From Antarcticibacterium sp. 1MA-6-2 (GTDB lineage: Bacteria > Bacteroidota > Bacteroidia > Flavobacteriales > Flavobacteriaceae), in the NCBI RefSeq assembly GCF_021535135.1, contig NZ_CP091036.1:2728001-2792000 (forward strand): DNA of 64,000 nt, in the 5' to 3' direction. The notes beneath the pieces were generated by a model, which was not told the DNA's origin, made no database searches, and was given only the letters and a program-made list of their open reading frames with translations. A program made the position numbers and the translations under genes. Positions 1 through 10,112 of the stretch are shown here, in pieces. How positions within the stretch are numbered: position 1 is the first letter of the stretch; each line of letters begins with the position of its first letter.

Positions 1-1472
1 CTTACCAGGACCAGAAAACAAAGTTTTGCTGTAGCTAATTATCTAAATGACCAGGGAATTTCTATTGTATCATCAGAGTCGTTGTTGGTTGCAAATTCGC
101 CTCAAGTACTTTTTATTAATGACCTCCTGGAATTCTCTATTAATCCTGATGATCGAAACCTACGATGGAGTATCCTGAATTATTTAGTAAAAGAACTTAA
201 AGTTAGTGAACCGCACCAATTAATTGTAGCCACCCTGGATCAAAAGGAGAAGTACTTTTTTGAATGGTTGAATAAGTTTGGTATTACCTTTAAACTACAG
301 GAGATAAGAGAGCTGTCTCTCTATGAAGCTGCTGAATATATTATACGAAGTTTTTCCCTAATTAAAAGTTCTGATGCTTATCTCCAGGCTTACCTGGATT
401 TTATATTTGAAAAATCAACAAAAGCTGCCATAAGTGTAACTACCTTTTTGGAATACTGGGATCAATACAGTGAAAAACTTAGCATTGTTGCACCTAAAAC
501 AAATGATGCAGTACAAATAATGACTATTCACACCTCAAAGGGTCTTGAGTTTCCCGTAGTGATCTATCCTTTTGCAAATTCCAGGATAAAGGATATAAGT
601 AAAGAATATTTGTGGTTGCCACTGCCAGAAGATCTTGCAGATATTCCTGTAAGTTACTTTAAGGCATCTAAAAAAATGTTGGATTGGGGGAATTATGCTG
701 CTGAAGCCTATCAAAACCTCCTTGATCAAACCGAATTTGATGCGATTAACATTTTATATGTAGCCCTCACGAGAGCGTCTCAACAGTTATACATCCTCTC
801 CTGTTATGAATTTAAGAATGGGCAGGAGTGTGAAGACAAGGTTTCAGGATTGCTAATTGGTTATTTAAAGTCACAAAATAAGTGGAGCGGGGAAAAAACA
901 TATGAAATTGGTGAAAACCTTCCTGTTAAGGGAAGAGGTTTCTTCGGTAAAGCCTTACATCCGCAGGAATTTTACTCCTCTCCTACCCAAAATCAAATTG
1001 TGAAAATTGTAACTCTCTCCGGAAAGTTATGGGGGTCTACACAGGAAGAAGCCATCAATACCGTATTCTTGTACACGATATTCTTTCTGAAATTACTACT
1101 GCTGAAGATATTCCCGAAGCGATAAAAAAATACAGCAGAAAAAGTAAATTGGATATAACTGATAAACAGGAACTGGAACTGGAAATCTCCCGCATAATCT
1201 CGCATCCGGATCTTGCCGATTACTTTTCTGCTGATGCCGTGGTATACAGGGAACGGGATATAATTAGTCCTGAAGGCGAAATCTTAAGACCGGATAGGCT
1301 AAATTTTATAAACGACAGGGTTACCATCATTGATTATAAAACCGGAAAATTACAACCCGGTCATAAGCAACAAATGGAGGTCTATGCATCTATTCTTGAA
1401 AAGATGGATTTTATAGTAGAAAATAAAATACTCATTTATATTAATGACGATGTGAATATCATATTTGTTTAA
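1..1472 (+). CDS. UvrD/RecB-family helicase-nuclease (AddA-like), 5' end missing, one frameshift
   Basis: The reading frame is open from base 1, so the N-terminal ATPase part lies outside the window. About 490 residues remain. Visible helicase motifs are LTRTRKQSFAV near the start, IHTSKGLEFPVVI (SF1 motif V) around bases 525-565 and ILYVALTRASQQL (motif VI) near 750-790. The C-terminus carries the PD-(D/E)XK nuclease signature IIDYKTGKLQPGHKQQMEVY near 1330-1385. By family knowledge such proteins pair with an AddB-like partner for double-strand-break processing, and a candidate partner lies at 4428. The frame breaks at 1060-1064, where ACCGT is read. Restoring ACCGGT gives INTGILVHDIL and joins both halves, so I treat this as one gene with an assembly error. 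Exact pathway assignment (AddA versus another RecB-like helicase) is inference. Confidence 0.85.
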
Positions 1473-1502
1473 AAGATACCTAATTTTGTAAAAAACCTAA
1501 TC

Positions 1503-2702
1503 ATGTACGGAGAAATAAAAGAACACTTACAAAAGGAAATTGAACAAATAAAAGAAAATGGTCTCTATAAAAAGGAGCGAATAATAACTTCTCCACAGGG
1601 AGCAGTTATAAAAATTTCCACGGGACAGGAAGTAATTAACTTTTGCGCCAATAATTATTTGGGACTGTCTTCACATCCGGAAGTTGTACAGGCAGCCAAA
1701 GACACTATGGACACGCACGGTTTTGGGATGTCCAGCGTAAGGTTCATTTGTGGTACCCAGGACATACATAAGGATCTGGAGAAAAAAATAGCAGAATTTT
1801 ACGGGACTGAAGACACCATTCTTTATGCCGCAGCTTTTGATGCAAATGGAGGTGTTTTTGAACCCCTGTTTTCTGCAGAAGACGCAATAATTTCTGATTC
1901 CCTCAATCACGCTTCAATTATAGATGGGGTAAGGCTTTGTAAAGCGGCCAGGTATCGTTTCGAAAACGGAAACATGGAAGACCTCGAGAATCAACTCAAA
2001 GCAGCAGATGAAAAAGGAGCAAGATTTAAAATAATCGTGACTGATGGGGTTTTCTCAATGGACGGCCTTCTGGCTCCTCTTGATAAAATTTGTGACCTGG
2101 CAGATAAGTACAATTCCATGGTCATGATAGATGAATGTCACGCGACAGGATTTATAGGAAAAAATGGAATTGGTACGCCCGAAGCAAAAGGAGTAATAGG
2201 AAGAGTTGACATAATTACCGGAACTCTTGGGAAAGCTCTTGGTGGAGCCATGGGTGGTTACACAACAGGAAAAAAGGAAATTATTGATCTCCTGCGCCAG
2301 CGTTCCCGCCCTTATTTATTTTCAAACTCTCTCGCTCCTGCAATTGTTGGTGCATCAATAAAAGTGTTTGACATGCTTAAAAACGATACTTCATTAAGAG
2401 ATAAGCTGGAACAAAATACCAAATATTTCAAGAAGGAAATGAAAGCGGCTGGTTTTGATATAATCGACGGAGATTCAGCTATTGTTCCTGTAATGCTTTA
2501 TGATGCACAACTTTCCCAGGATATGGCAGATAGATTACTGGAAGAAGGTATTTATGTGATTGGTTTCTTTTATCCCGTTGTACCAAAGGACAAAGCGCGA
2601 ATTAGAGTGCAACTTTCCGCAGCCCATGAAAAAGAACACTTAGATAAGGCAGTTGCAGCTTTCAAAAAGGTAGGAAGGGAATTGAATGTTTTAACGAATT
2701 AG
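1503..2702 (+). CDS. kbl: glycine C-acetyltransferase (2-amino-3-ketobutyrate CoA ligase)
   Basis: This PLP enzyme cleaves 2-amino-3-oxobutyrate with CoA to glycine and acetyl-CoA, the second step of threonine degradation, in the cytoplasm. The 399-residue protein has the family's usual length and is full of hallmark segments: NFCANNYLGLSSHPEV near residue 45, DSLNHASIIDGVRLCKA near 135, MIDECHATGFIGKNGIG near 210, and the PLP-lysine segment TGTLGKALGGAMGGY near 240. It starts at ATG 1503, 30 bases after the helicase gene. It is followed by a 240-base gap holding the OmpA promoter. It lies between two recombination-nuclease genes but has no evident functional link to them. The alternative would be another alpha-oxoamine synthase (BioF, HemA), but the motif set and length fit Kbl best. 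Confidence 0.95.
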   Translation: MYGEIKEHLQKEIEQIKENGLYKKERIITSPQGAVIKISTGQEVINFCANNYLGLSSHPEVVQAAKDTMDTHGFGMSSVRFICGTQDIHKDLEKKIAEFYGTEDTILYAAAFDANGGVFEPLFSAEDAIISDSLNHASIIDGVRLCKAARYRFENGNMEDLENQLKAADEKGARFKIIVTDGVFSMDGLLAPLDKICDLADKYNSMVMIDECHATGFIGKNGIGTPEAKGVIGRVDIITGTLGKALGGAMGGYTTGKKEIIDLLRQRSRPYLFSNSLAPAIVGASIKVFDMLKNDTSLRDKLEQNTKYFKKEMKAAGFDIIDGDSAIVPVMLYDAQLSQDMADRLLEEGIYVIGFFYPVVPKDKARIRVQLSAAHEKEHLDKAVAAFKKVGRELNVLTN

Positions 2703-2902
2703 AAGAAATCAACACATGTTAATTTTTTATAAATTTTGCATTTTTGAGCATAAGAAATTGACGATTTGTAATTTTAACTTTTTAGGAAAAGAGGGTTATT
2801 TTTCTTTATAATTTGAGTTAAAGCCCCGTCCTGTAAGCTGTGATTGCCCTTTAATTAAGAAAACTTTATTATTTTAAGCTTTGTTGATATGGATTAACCA
2901 CA

Positions 2903-2910
2903 TACTTTTG
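2903..2910 (+). promoter_or_regulatory. Bacteroidetes-type promoter of the OmpA gene
   Basis: The -7 element reads TACTTTTG, fitting the Bacteroidetes consensus TAnnTTTG. A TTTG sits about 20 bases upstream, at 2879-2883, matching the -33 element. The leader would be about 25 bases before ATG 2943. The rest of the 2703-2942 gap is AT-rich with no other recognisable feature. Confidence 0.5.
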
Positions 2911-2942
2911 TCTCATTAACACTTAAAACTAAATTAACAAAT

Positions 2943-4364
2943 ATGAAACATCTTAGCAGACTTTTATTAGCTTCATTGTTTGTGTTGGGGTTTTCCACAA
3001 CTCAGGCACAAGATGAAAATAATCCGTGGGCCATTGAAATTGGCGTAAATGCGGTTGACCTTTATCCAACAGGAGAAGATGCTCCATCCGGAGGAATGTT
3101 TGACGAATATTTCAATGTTGGAGATCACTGGAACATCCTTCCAGCAGTTTCCCGGTTAGGTGTAAGTCGTTATATAGGTGGTGGATTGGTTTTTGAAGCC
3201 GCAGGATCTGTCAATCAAATCTCAAAATACGGTGATGATACTGTAGATGATCTTTCATATTATGCTTTAGACGGAGCATTAAAGTACAGCTTAAGAGCCT
3301 TACTTAATGATGGATGGTTGGACCCACATCTTGGAGTTGGTGGAGGTTACACCTGGCTAGATGAGCAAGGTGCAGGTACACTAAATGGTACTGCAGGATT
3401 AAGCTTCTGGTTTTCAGACAATGTTGCCTTAAATATCCAGTCTACTTACAAGCATGCTTTTAAAGATGAAGCAGCTCCACATTTCCAACACGCAGCAGGA
3501 ATTAAATTTATTTTTGGTGGAAAGGATTCTGACGGAGATGGCGTATATGACAAAGATGACGAATGTCCTGAAGTTGCCGGACTTGAAGAATTTAATGGTT
3601 GTCCAGATTCAGATGGGGATGGTATAGAAGATAGAAGAGATGCCTGTCCTGATACTGCTGGTTTGGCACAATTTGACGGATGTCCTGATACCGATGGTGA
3701 TGGAATCCCTGATCCTCAGGACGAATGTCCTACTGTAGCAGGTACAGCCGAAATGAATGGTTGTCCAGATGCTGATGGTGATGGTGTTGCAGATCAAAAT
3801 GATGAATGTCCTGATGAAGCAGGTCCTGCTGAAAACAACGGATGTCCTTACGAAGATCGTGATGGTGACGGAGTTTTGGATAAAGATGATGAATGTCCAG
3901 ATACTGCAGGTACTGCAGCAAATAATGGATGTCCTGAACCAACAGCTGAAGCTATTTCTGAACTAAATGAGTATTCTAAAACAGTATTGTTTGACTTAAA
4001 CAAAGCAACAATACGTTCTGAGTCTGAAGATGCTCTTAGAAGTATTGCTGAAATAATGGAAGAATATTCAAATACAGTATTCCATATTGAAGGACATACA
4101 GATAGTACAGGTAGTGACCAATACAACCTGCAATTGTCTAAAGAGCGTGCTGCTTCTGTAAGAGAGTGGTTAGTAAGTAATGGAGTTCCTGCTAACAGAT
4201 TAACTTCTGAAGGTTATGGTGAAACTCAGCCTATCGCTTCTAATAACACTGCTTCTGGAAGACAGGATAATAGACGTGTAGAGATTTCTTTAGATAAAGA
4301 CAAAGAAATGAGAGATTCTAACGAAACTCCAACCGACACAACAGGAACAGGTAATAATAAGTAA
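2943..4364 (+). CDS. OmpA-family outer membrane protein with TSP3-like repeats
   Basis: This 473-residue outer membrane protein should anchor the envelope to peptidoglycan. Residues 1-22 form a signal peptide ending TQAQ. Residues 25-195 resemble an OmpA-type beta-barrel (alternating G/Y/W-rich strands). Residues about 197-330 hold five to six thrombospondin type-3-like repeats of the form DSDGDGVYDKDDECP, each with a paired Cys, which bind calcium in related proteins. Residues about 345-455 form the OmpA C-terminal peptidoglycan-binding domain, with FDLNKATIR, IEGHTDSTGSDQYNLQLSKE and RVEISL. The gene has its own promoter and a strong terminator 20 bases downstream, so it is monocistronic. 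The repeats make the DNA internally repetitive between 3525 and 3940. Confidence 0.93.
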   Translation: MKHLSRLLLASLFVLGFSTTQAQDENNPWAIEIGVNAVDLYPTGEDAPSGGMFDEYFNVGDHWNILPAVSRLGVSRYIGGGLVFEAAGSVNQISKYGDDTVDDLSYYALDGALKYSLRALLNDGWLDPHLGVGGGYTWLDEQGAGTLNGTAGLSFWFSDNVALNIQSTYKHAFKDEAAPHFQHAAGIKFIFGGKDSDGDGVYDKDDECPEVAGLEEFNGCPDSDGDGIEDRRDACPDTAGLAQFDGCPDTDGDGIPDPQDECPTVAGTAEMNGCPDADGDGVADQNDECPDEAGPAENNGCPYEDRDGDGVLDKDDECPDTAGTAANNGCPEPTAEAISELNEYSKTVLFDLNKATIRSESEDALRSIAEIMEEYSNTVFHIEGHTDSTGSDQYNLQLSKERAASVREWLVSNGVPANRLTSEGYGETQPIASNNTASGRQDNRRVEISLDKDKEMRDSNETPTDTTGTGNNK

Positions 4365-4386
4365 AAAGCTTATCAAATACATACAG

Positions 4387-4416
4387 AAAACGTCCCGATT
4401 CGTCGGGGCGTTTTTT
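4387..4416 (+). terminator. intrinsic terminator after the OmpA gene
   Basis: A GC-rich hairpin (AACGTCCCG pairing with CGGGGCGTT, a few loop bases) is followed by a T-rich run. It separates the OmpA gene from the AddB-like gene that starts 12 bases further on. Confidence 0.85.
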
Positions 4417-4427
4417 ATTTTTACCCT

Positions 4428-7186
4428 ATGGCATCTTTTCTCTCAAGCATTATTTCTAATCTTTTAAAAGATCATCCCGATCTTTCTGCATTTACGTTTA
4501 TCCTTCCCAGTAGAAGAGCAGGAGCTTTATTAAAAAAGGAAATCTCCCTTACTATTAATAAACCTGTATTTTCACCAGAGGTAGTTAATATAGAAGAGTT
4601 TACGGAAAAAATCTCAGGACTTTCTACAATTGACAATACCACCAGCCTCTTTGAATTCTACAGTATTTATGAAAAACTTACGCCCCGGGAAGAGCTTGAA
4701 GAGTTTGATACCTTCAGTACATGGGCGCAGACTCTCATTCACGACTTTAATGAGATTGACCGTTATCTTATTCCTCCGGATAAGATCTTCGATTACCTTT
4801 CCGAGATTCAGGATATAAATCACTGGTCTCTGGCCGCAGAGAAAACTCAGCTTGTTAAGAATTACCTGGCATTCTGGAGGAAACTTCCGCAGTACTACGA
4901 TGAGCTAACCAGGAATCTGCTCGAAAAGCAGGAAGGATATCAGGGTTTGATCTATAGAATGGCTGCTGAAAAAATTGAAAGTTTTGCACCAGGCAATGCT
5001 CCCTCTCACGTCTTTATAGGATTCAATGCCTTAAATAATGCAGAGCAAAAAATCCTGCAAAAGATGCTGGAACACGGGTCCCGGGTTTTTTGGGACATTG
5101 ATGAAGTTCATTTTAACGACAAGGATCATGATGCTTAGGCCTTTTCATAAGAGAATATTCTAAAAACTGGCCTTTTTATAAGGATCAAAAAATGGAGCTC
5201 ATCTCTACAGGCTACAAGGCTTCCAAAGACATTGAAATTTTAGGAATACCAAAGAGTATAGGACAGGCAAAATACGTAGGAGAAATATTAGAATCTCTTA
5301 CTCCCAAAGAACTACAATCAGCAGCCCTGGTCTTAGGTGAAGAATCTTTATTGCTCCCTATCCTCAACTCAATCCCTCCCGGTGTTCCTGCTGTGAATAT
5401 TACAATGGGTTATCCTCTAAAGTATAGCCCGTTTTCCTATTTGTTTGAAAAGCTGCTGGAATTTTATAAAGCTGAAGAAAGTAAATTCTATTACAAGGAT
5501 GTTATAAGCGTCCTCAGCAATCCGGTGATCCAGAGAATTACTGAAGACCGATGCAAAGACGTTATTTCCACTATAAAAAAAGAGAACATCCTTTATCTCG
5601 ATCAAAGCCAGATAAGTGGGTTATTTAATGACCCGGCACCGGATATTGTAAATTATATTTTTCCTAAAACAAAGCCTGGTCCTCCTGAGGCCATCCAAAA
5701 GATGGAATCAATTATCGAGGAACTAAAGAGAGGACTTGATGAAGCTGATGATGCTTTAAATCTTGAGTTCTTATCCAAATATCACCAAATTACAGAGCAG
5801 CTAAAAGAACTGGTTCTTTCTTACCCTCATATTAAGTCTATTTCCTCTCTCCTCCACTTCTACAGGGAATTGAGTAGCCAGCAAACTTTAGACTTTCAGG
5901 GAAATTCTTTTGAAGGATTACAACTAATGGGAATGCTGGAATCCAGAGTTCTGGATTTTGACACCGTTATTTTAACTTCTGTAGATGAAGGAATACTTCC
6001 GGCAGGAAAAAGCAACAATTCTTTTATTCCTTATGAACTAAAGAAAACTTTTGGACTACCAACCTATAAAGAAAAGGACGCTGTCTATACTTACCATTTC
6101 TACCACCTGTTGCAGAGGGCAAAGAAAATTTTTCTACTGCACAATACAGATACAGAAAGCCAAATGGGAGGAGAAAAAAGTAGATTTCTTATCCAGATGG
6201 AACTTGAAAAACAACCTCTGCACCAAGTTACTACAAAAATTATTACTCCTGAAGTAAAAAAAGTTTCCTCTCAACTCCAGGAAGTACAAAAAACTCCTGC
6301 TATCCTTGAGAGAATTAAGGAGTTGGCAAGTAATGGTTTTTCACCTTCAGCATTAACAACATACATAAGGAACCCTCTGGATTTTTATTTACAGTACATC
6401 CTCAAGATCCGGGATAAAGATGAAGTTGAGGAAACTGTAGCGTACAATACACTTGGAACTGTGGTACATAAAACGCTGGAAACCTTTTACAAACCTCTAA
6501 AAAATCAGGTATTAACTGAAAAAAATATTCAGGAGTTCAGGAAAAGAGCCACAGCTGAGGTCAAACACCAATTTGAACTGGAGTACAGCAAAGTTCCTCT
6601 TACAAAAGGCAAAAACCTCCTCATTTTTGAAGTAGCAAGACGGTATGTCACCAATTTTCTTAAGCTGGAAAGCAAATTCCTTCTGGAGGGAAAAAGAATT
6701 GAGATAAAAGAAATCGAAGCTAATCTCACTTCACAACTTTCTATTCCCGAACTGGATTTTCCTGTGAAGATTAGAGGAAATGTAGACAGGGTTGATCTTT
6801 ATGATGACGTGCTCCGCATTATAGATTATAAAACAGGCAAGGTAACTCAGCCCCAACTCGAAATATGTGAATGGGACGAGTTGACTACAAATTATGATAA
6901 GTACTCCAAGCCTTTCCAGGTGCTTATGTATGCTACCATGTTATTGGAAAATAACCGCGCAACGGGCACTGTGGAAGCGGGGGTTATTTCTTTTAAAAAT
7001 CTCAAAGAAGGTTTCCTTAAGTTTGGGGAAAAAGAGAGCAGCAGGGCACGCAAGAAGAATTGCTCGATAGAGGCGGAAACATTGGAAAACTTTAAAGTAC
7101 AGTTAAAAAACCTCATCCTGGAGATATGTGATCCTAAAATTCCGTTTCTTGAAAAAGAAATTAAAAAGGCTCATGGAAATTACTAA
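4428..7186 (+). CDS. PD-(D/E)XK nuclease family protein (AddB-like), one frameshift
   Basis: Corrected length is 918 residues. The N-terminus has the AddB-type segment FTFILPSRRAGALLKKEI in place of a canonical Walker A. The middle contains VILTSVDEGILPAGKSNNSF, a degenerate helicase motif. The C-terminal nuclease (residues about 640-900) shows FSPSALTTYIRNPLDFYLQY and the catalytic RIIDYKTGK. By family knowledge this is the non-motor partner of an AddA-like helicase, which probably is the gene at 1-1472, two genes upstream. The frame breaks at 5133-5140 (GCTTAGGC). Replacing it with GCCGGC gives HDAGLFIREY and joins both halves exactly. The stop overlaps the next gene's start by 14 bases, implying cotranscription. 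Confidence 0.85.
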
Positions 7187-8055
7187 GAAGAAGAATCTAG
7201 AAGTAAAGGGGAAACACGGCAAAACTATTCTAACCGATCTTATCTTCCCTTCTGAAAATAAACCTAAACAAATTATCATCTTTTGCCATGGATACAAAGG
7301 TTTCAAGGATTGGGGAGCCTGGGAAGAGATGGGCAGAATATTTTGCTGAAAAAGGCTATTTCTTTGTGAAATTTAATTTCTCCCACAATGGAACAACTAC
7401 AGAGAAACCTACAGAATTTTTAGATATAGAAGCATTTGGAGAAAATAACTATATCAAAGAACTTGATGATTTCCAAACAGTTATTGATTGGCTTCTATTA
7501 CCCGATTTCGAATTCGCTCAGCATCTGGATGTTTCCAATATTTGCCTGGTGGGCCACTCCCGGGGTGGAGGAATCGCTTTGATAAAAGCATCAGAAGATA
7601 AAAGAGTTACAAGACTTATTACCCTCTCGGCAGTTAGCGACTTTGGCTCAAGATTTCCCGGGGAAGAAGAAATAGAAAAATGGCAGGAAAAAGGCGTAAC
7701 TTATATTACAAATACCCGTACCGGGCAACAGCTGCCTCACCATTTTCAATTCTATACCAATTATAAGGAAAATGAGGAGCGCCTTGATATCTCCCGGGCT
7801 GCAAAAAGTTTAGAAATACCGCATCTTATTGTTCACGGGAGCAATGATACAACTGTACCAATAAGTGATTCGGGCCAATTGTTTGAATGGAGTCCCTATC
7901 CCGATCTTTTACTGGTAGAAAGTGCAGACCATGTATATGATGTTTCACATCCCTGGAAGGGGCAGGAATTACCTGTGTCTTTTACTTATGTCCTGGAACA
8001 AATGCTCGAATTTTTAAAGAAAGATCAGGCTCAGTTAAAACAACAAACCAATTAA
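7173..8055 (+). CDS. alpha/beta hydrolase (serine hydrolase), homopolymer frameshift
   Basis: Corrected length is 293 residues. The fold signature is clear: FCHGYKGFKDWGAWE (oxyanion region, near residue 32), the nucleophile elbow VGHSRGGG near residue 128, an acidic region PHLIVHGSNDTTVP near 225, and the catalytic-His candidate SADHVYDV near 255. It is related to dienelactone-hydrolase/acyl-peptidase-like esterases; the substrate is unknown. ATG 7173 overlaps the end of the AddB-like gene. The frame shifts near 7331-7333, where GATGGGCAG should be GATGGCAG. Removing one G of the GGG run gives WEEMAEYFAEKG. This is a homopolymer-type error, not the RCCGGY pattern seen elsewhere. Confidence 0.82.
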
Positions 8056-8108
8056 TTAATTTAAGGACAGCAGGTAAAATAAGATTTTATCACTTTAATT
8101 TTTTGTTT

Positions 8109-8116
8109 TACCTTTG
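8109..8116 (+). promoter_or_regulatory. -7 element for tRNA-Ala
   Basis: TACCTTTG fits the Bacteroidetes TAnnTTTG consensus and ends 8 bases before the tRNA, so transcription would start almost at the mature 5' end. No clear -33 TTTG is seen. Confidence 0.5.
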
Positions 8117-8124
8117 ACGCATCC

Positions 8125-8198
8125 GGGGGATTAGCTCAGCTGGCTAGAGCGTTTGGCTGGCAGCCAAAAGGTCATCGGTTCGACTCCGATATTCTCCA
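8125..8198 (+). tRNA. tRNA-Ala (anticodon GGC)
   Basis: A complete 74-base cloverleaf. The acceptor stem GGGGGAT pairs with ATTCTCC, including the G3:U70 wobble that identifies alanine tRNAs. The D-stem is GCTC/GAGC. The anticodon loop CTGGCAG gives anticodon GGC, which reads GCC. The T-arm ATCGG-TTCGACT-CCGAT follows. CCA is not encoded. Confidence 0.95.
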
Positions 8199-8202
8199 CA
8201 AA

Positions 8203-8228
8203 ACCACTCCCTGCGAGTGGTTTTTTGT
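8203..8228 (+). terminator. terminator after tRNA-Ala
   Basis: ACCACTC pairs with GAGTGGT over a 5-base loop and is followed by TTTTTTGTTTTT. It may also serve the convergent lactonase gene ending at 8238. Confidence 0.85.
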
Positions 8229-8237
8229 TTTTAAAAC

Positions 8238-9151
8238 TTACTGTTCCCAACGCACTCCTTTGACGTTCATCTTCAAGCTATAAACAGCGTCCATAGCCGT
8301 AATAAATAAAGTTTGATGATCTTCTCCTCCAAAGATGAGGTTTCCAGTCCAATCTTTATTTATTAAAATATGGTCTATTTTCTCTCCTGCTTTATTAAAG
8401 ACAGTAACTCCTTTTCCGGTTAAATAGACATTCCCATTACTGTCAATCGTCATTCCATCAGAACCCATCTCAGCAAAGAGTTTTTTCCCGCCAAGGCTGC
8501 CATCGGGTTCAATGTTGTAGGACCAGGTTTTCTTTGCTCCTATATCAGCCACATACAAAGTTTTACCATCAGGGGTGCCAACAATCCCGTTTGGCTGCTC
8601 AAAATCATCAATTACGATCTTCAGTTTTTTTCTATCAGGAGAAAGGTAGTATACCCGTTCGCTCTCAATATCTTTTTTTGTGCGCTCCCAGTAGTCCCTT
8701 TGGTAATAAGGATCTGTAAAATATACTCCGCCTTTACTATCTACCCAAAGATCGTTAGGACCATTGAGCCTTTTCCCTTCAAAATCATTCACCAGAACAG
8801 TTACATTTTTGTCTTTATCGATCTTCCACAGTTCCGAGTTTTCATCTGCACAGGCCAGTAAATTTTCTTCTTTATCGAAGAATAGACCATTAGCCCGTCC
8901 TGCCTTTTCCATATAGACAGATACAGTACTATCAACTACTGACCATTTCATAATGCGATTGTTCGGCTGATCGGTAAAATACAGATTTCCTTCACGGTCT
9001 GCAGCAGGGCCTTCAGTAAACTTGAAACCATCTTCCAACAGCTCTAATTCCGCTCCTTCCGCCATTATATTCATATCCGGAGAATTACCTGTAGTAATAT
9101 TCAGCAGAAAAAAAGCACAGCCACAACATACGTATTCTTTATTTTCATCAT
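8238..9151 (-). CDS. SMP-30/gluconolactonase-family protein, secreted; probable homopolymer frameshift in signal peptide
   Basis: A six-bladed beta-propeller lactonase-like protein. Visible signatures are FTEGPAADREGNLYFTDQ, KRLNGPNDLWVDSKGGVYFT (conserved N-D metal ligands) and GIVGTPDGKTLYVAD. Members of the family hydrolyse sugar lactones; the substrate here is unknown. The uninterrupted frame begins at 9074 (278 residues) but lacks a signal peptide. If the A7 run at 9108-9114 is one base short, a start at 9149-9151 yields a typical leader, MMKIKNTYVVAVLFFLLNI, and a 304-residue exported protein. That correction is inference from sequence quality elsewhere in the window. The gene is convergent with tRNA-Ala. 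Confidence 0.82.
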
Positions 9152-9360
9152 TTTGTTTTTACATAGGCTGCCTTCAATAATCTGCAGTATTTTATCCAAA
9201 ACAGAAAGATACATTTATCCTAATGATTTTTTCAAAATTACATGTTTAAAAGCTCTCCTTTTATGGAATTTTATGAGAAGATTCCGCAGGAAATTTTAAG
9301 ATAAGCTCCATCTTTGTAGCTCTTTACAATATCGCTGAAAACTAAAAAATTCTCCCTTTA

Positions 9361-9865
9361 ATGAAAATTAAATCCGCACATATATCAGATCTAAAAGAGA
9401 TAAAAATCCTCACAGAAACCTGTGCTGTAGCAATGCAGGAAAAGGGAATTTTTCAATGGAACGAACATTATCCTTCCCTTAAAAAACTTGAAACCGATAT
9501 AGAAAAGAAAGAATTATATGTCCTCAAGGAAGATGAAGAAATAAAAGGAATTGTTGTGCTGACGGACTTTATGGATGAGGATTATATTCCTATAGAGTGG
9601 CTTACTGATTCCGGAAATAATCTCTATATCCACCTAGCTTGCTACCGATCCCGAAGCCTGGGGTAAAGGTTATGGGCAGGCTCTAATGGATTTTGCTGAA
9701 GATTTTGCGCGGGGAAATAACTTTACTTCTGTTCGTTTAGACACTTTCAGTCAAAATAAAAGAAATCAGCGGTTTTACGAAAGCCGCGGATACCAGAAGC
9801 TGGGTGACATCTTTTTCCCGAAGCAGAGTGAATATCCCTTTCATTGCTATGAACTGGTTCTTTAA
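9361..9865 (+). CDS. GNAT family N-acetyltransferase, one frameshift
   Basis: Corrected length is 167 residues, the usual size. It transfers acetyl from acetyl-CoA to an unknown amine. The N-terminus runs through the acceptor region. The acetyl-CoA loop reads LATDPEAWGKGYGQALMDFA after correction (A.GxGxG-type Q/RxxGxG/A motif). The C-terminus has QNKRNQRFYESRGYQKLGD. The frame breaks at 9632-9638 (ACCTAGC). Restoring ACCGGC gives YIHRLATDPEAW and fuses the two halves. The gene stands alone. Confidence 0.85.
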
Positions 9866-9899
9866 TAAAGAAGTTGTTTTTTATATTCCCCTTTCCGCC

Positions 9900-9958
9900 A
9901 AGCTGAACTTGTTTCAGCTTCTAACATGTTAGATCCTGAAATAAATTCAGGATGACGT
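9900..9958. repeat. intergenic double hairpin repeat
   Basis: Two adjacent inverted repeats: AAGCTGAAC-TTGTTTC-AGCTT (AAGCTGAA partly pairing with TTCAGCTT) and ATCCTGAA-ATAAA-TTCAGGAT. I recall similar segments scattered between genes in Flavobacteriia, but cannot verify that here. No gene is seen between 9866 and 10089. Confidence 0.55.
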
Positions 9959-10089
9959 AAAAAGAAAAATGGATTCTTTTTAAAATCAATTTCTACTTTT
10001 TCCACTCAAATATCTTCAGCTCAAAATCCGGAGACACAAAAACAAGGAAAGCGATCATTGGTGCATCAGGAAAAGAAAATATCTTGTTC

Positions 10090-10097
10090 TACCTTTG
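10090..10097 (+). promoter_or_regulatory. -7 element of the MATE gene
   Basis: TACCTTTG matches TAnnTTTG and lies 16 bases before TTG 10113. It argues against the upstream TTG at 10095, which would lie inside the promoter. Confidence 0.45.
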
Positions 10098-10112
10098 CAG
10101 CTAATTCTTGAT

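Noticed and set aside
3609..4126. Several open frames across the TSP3 repeat region of the OmpA gene
   Set aside because: They are frame shadows of the repetitive DGDG/DECP coding sequence, with low-complexity translations.
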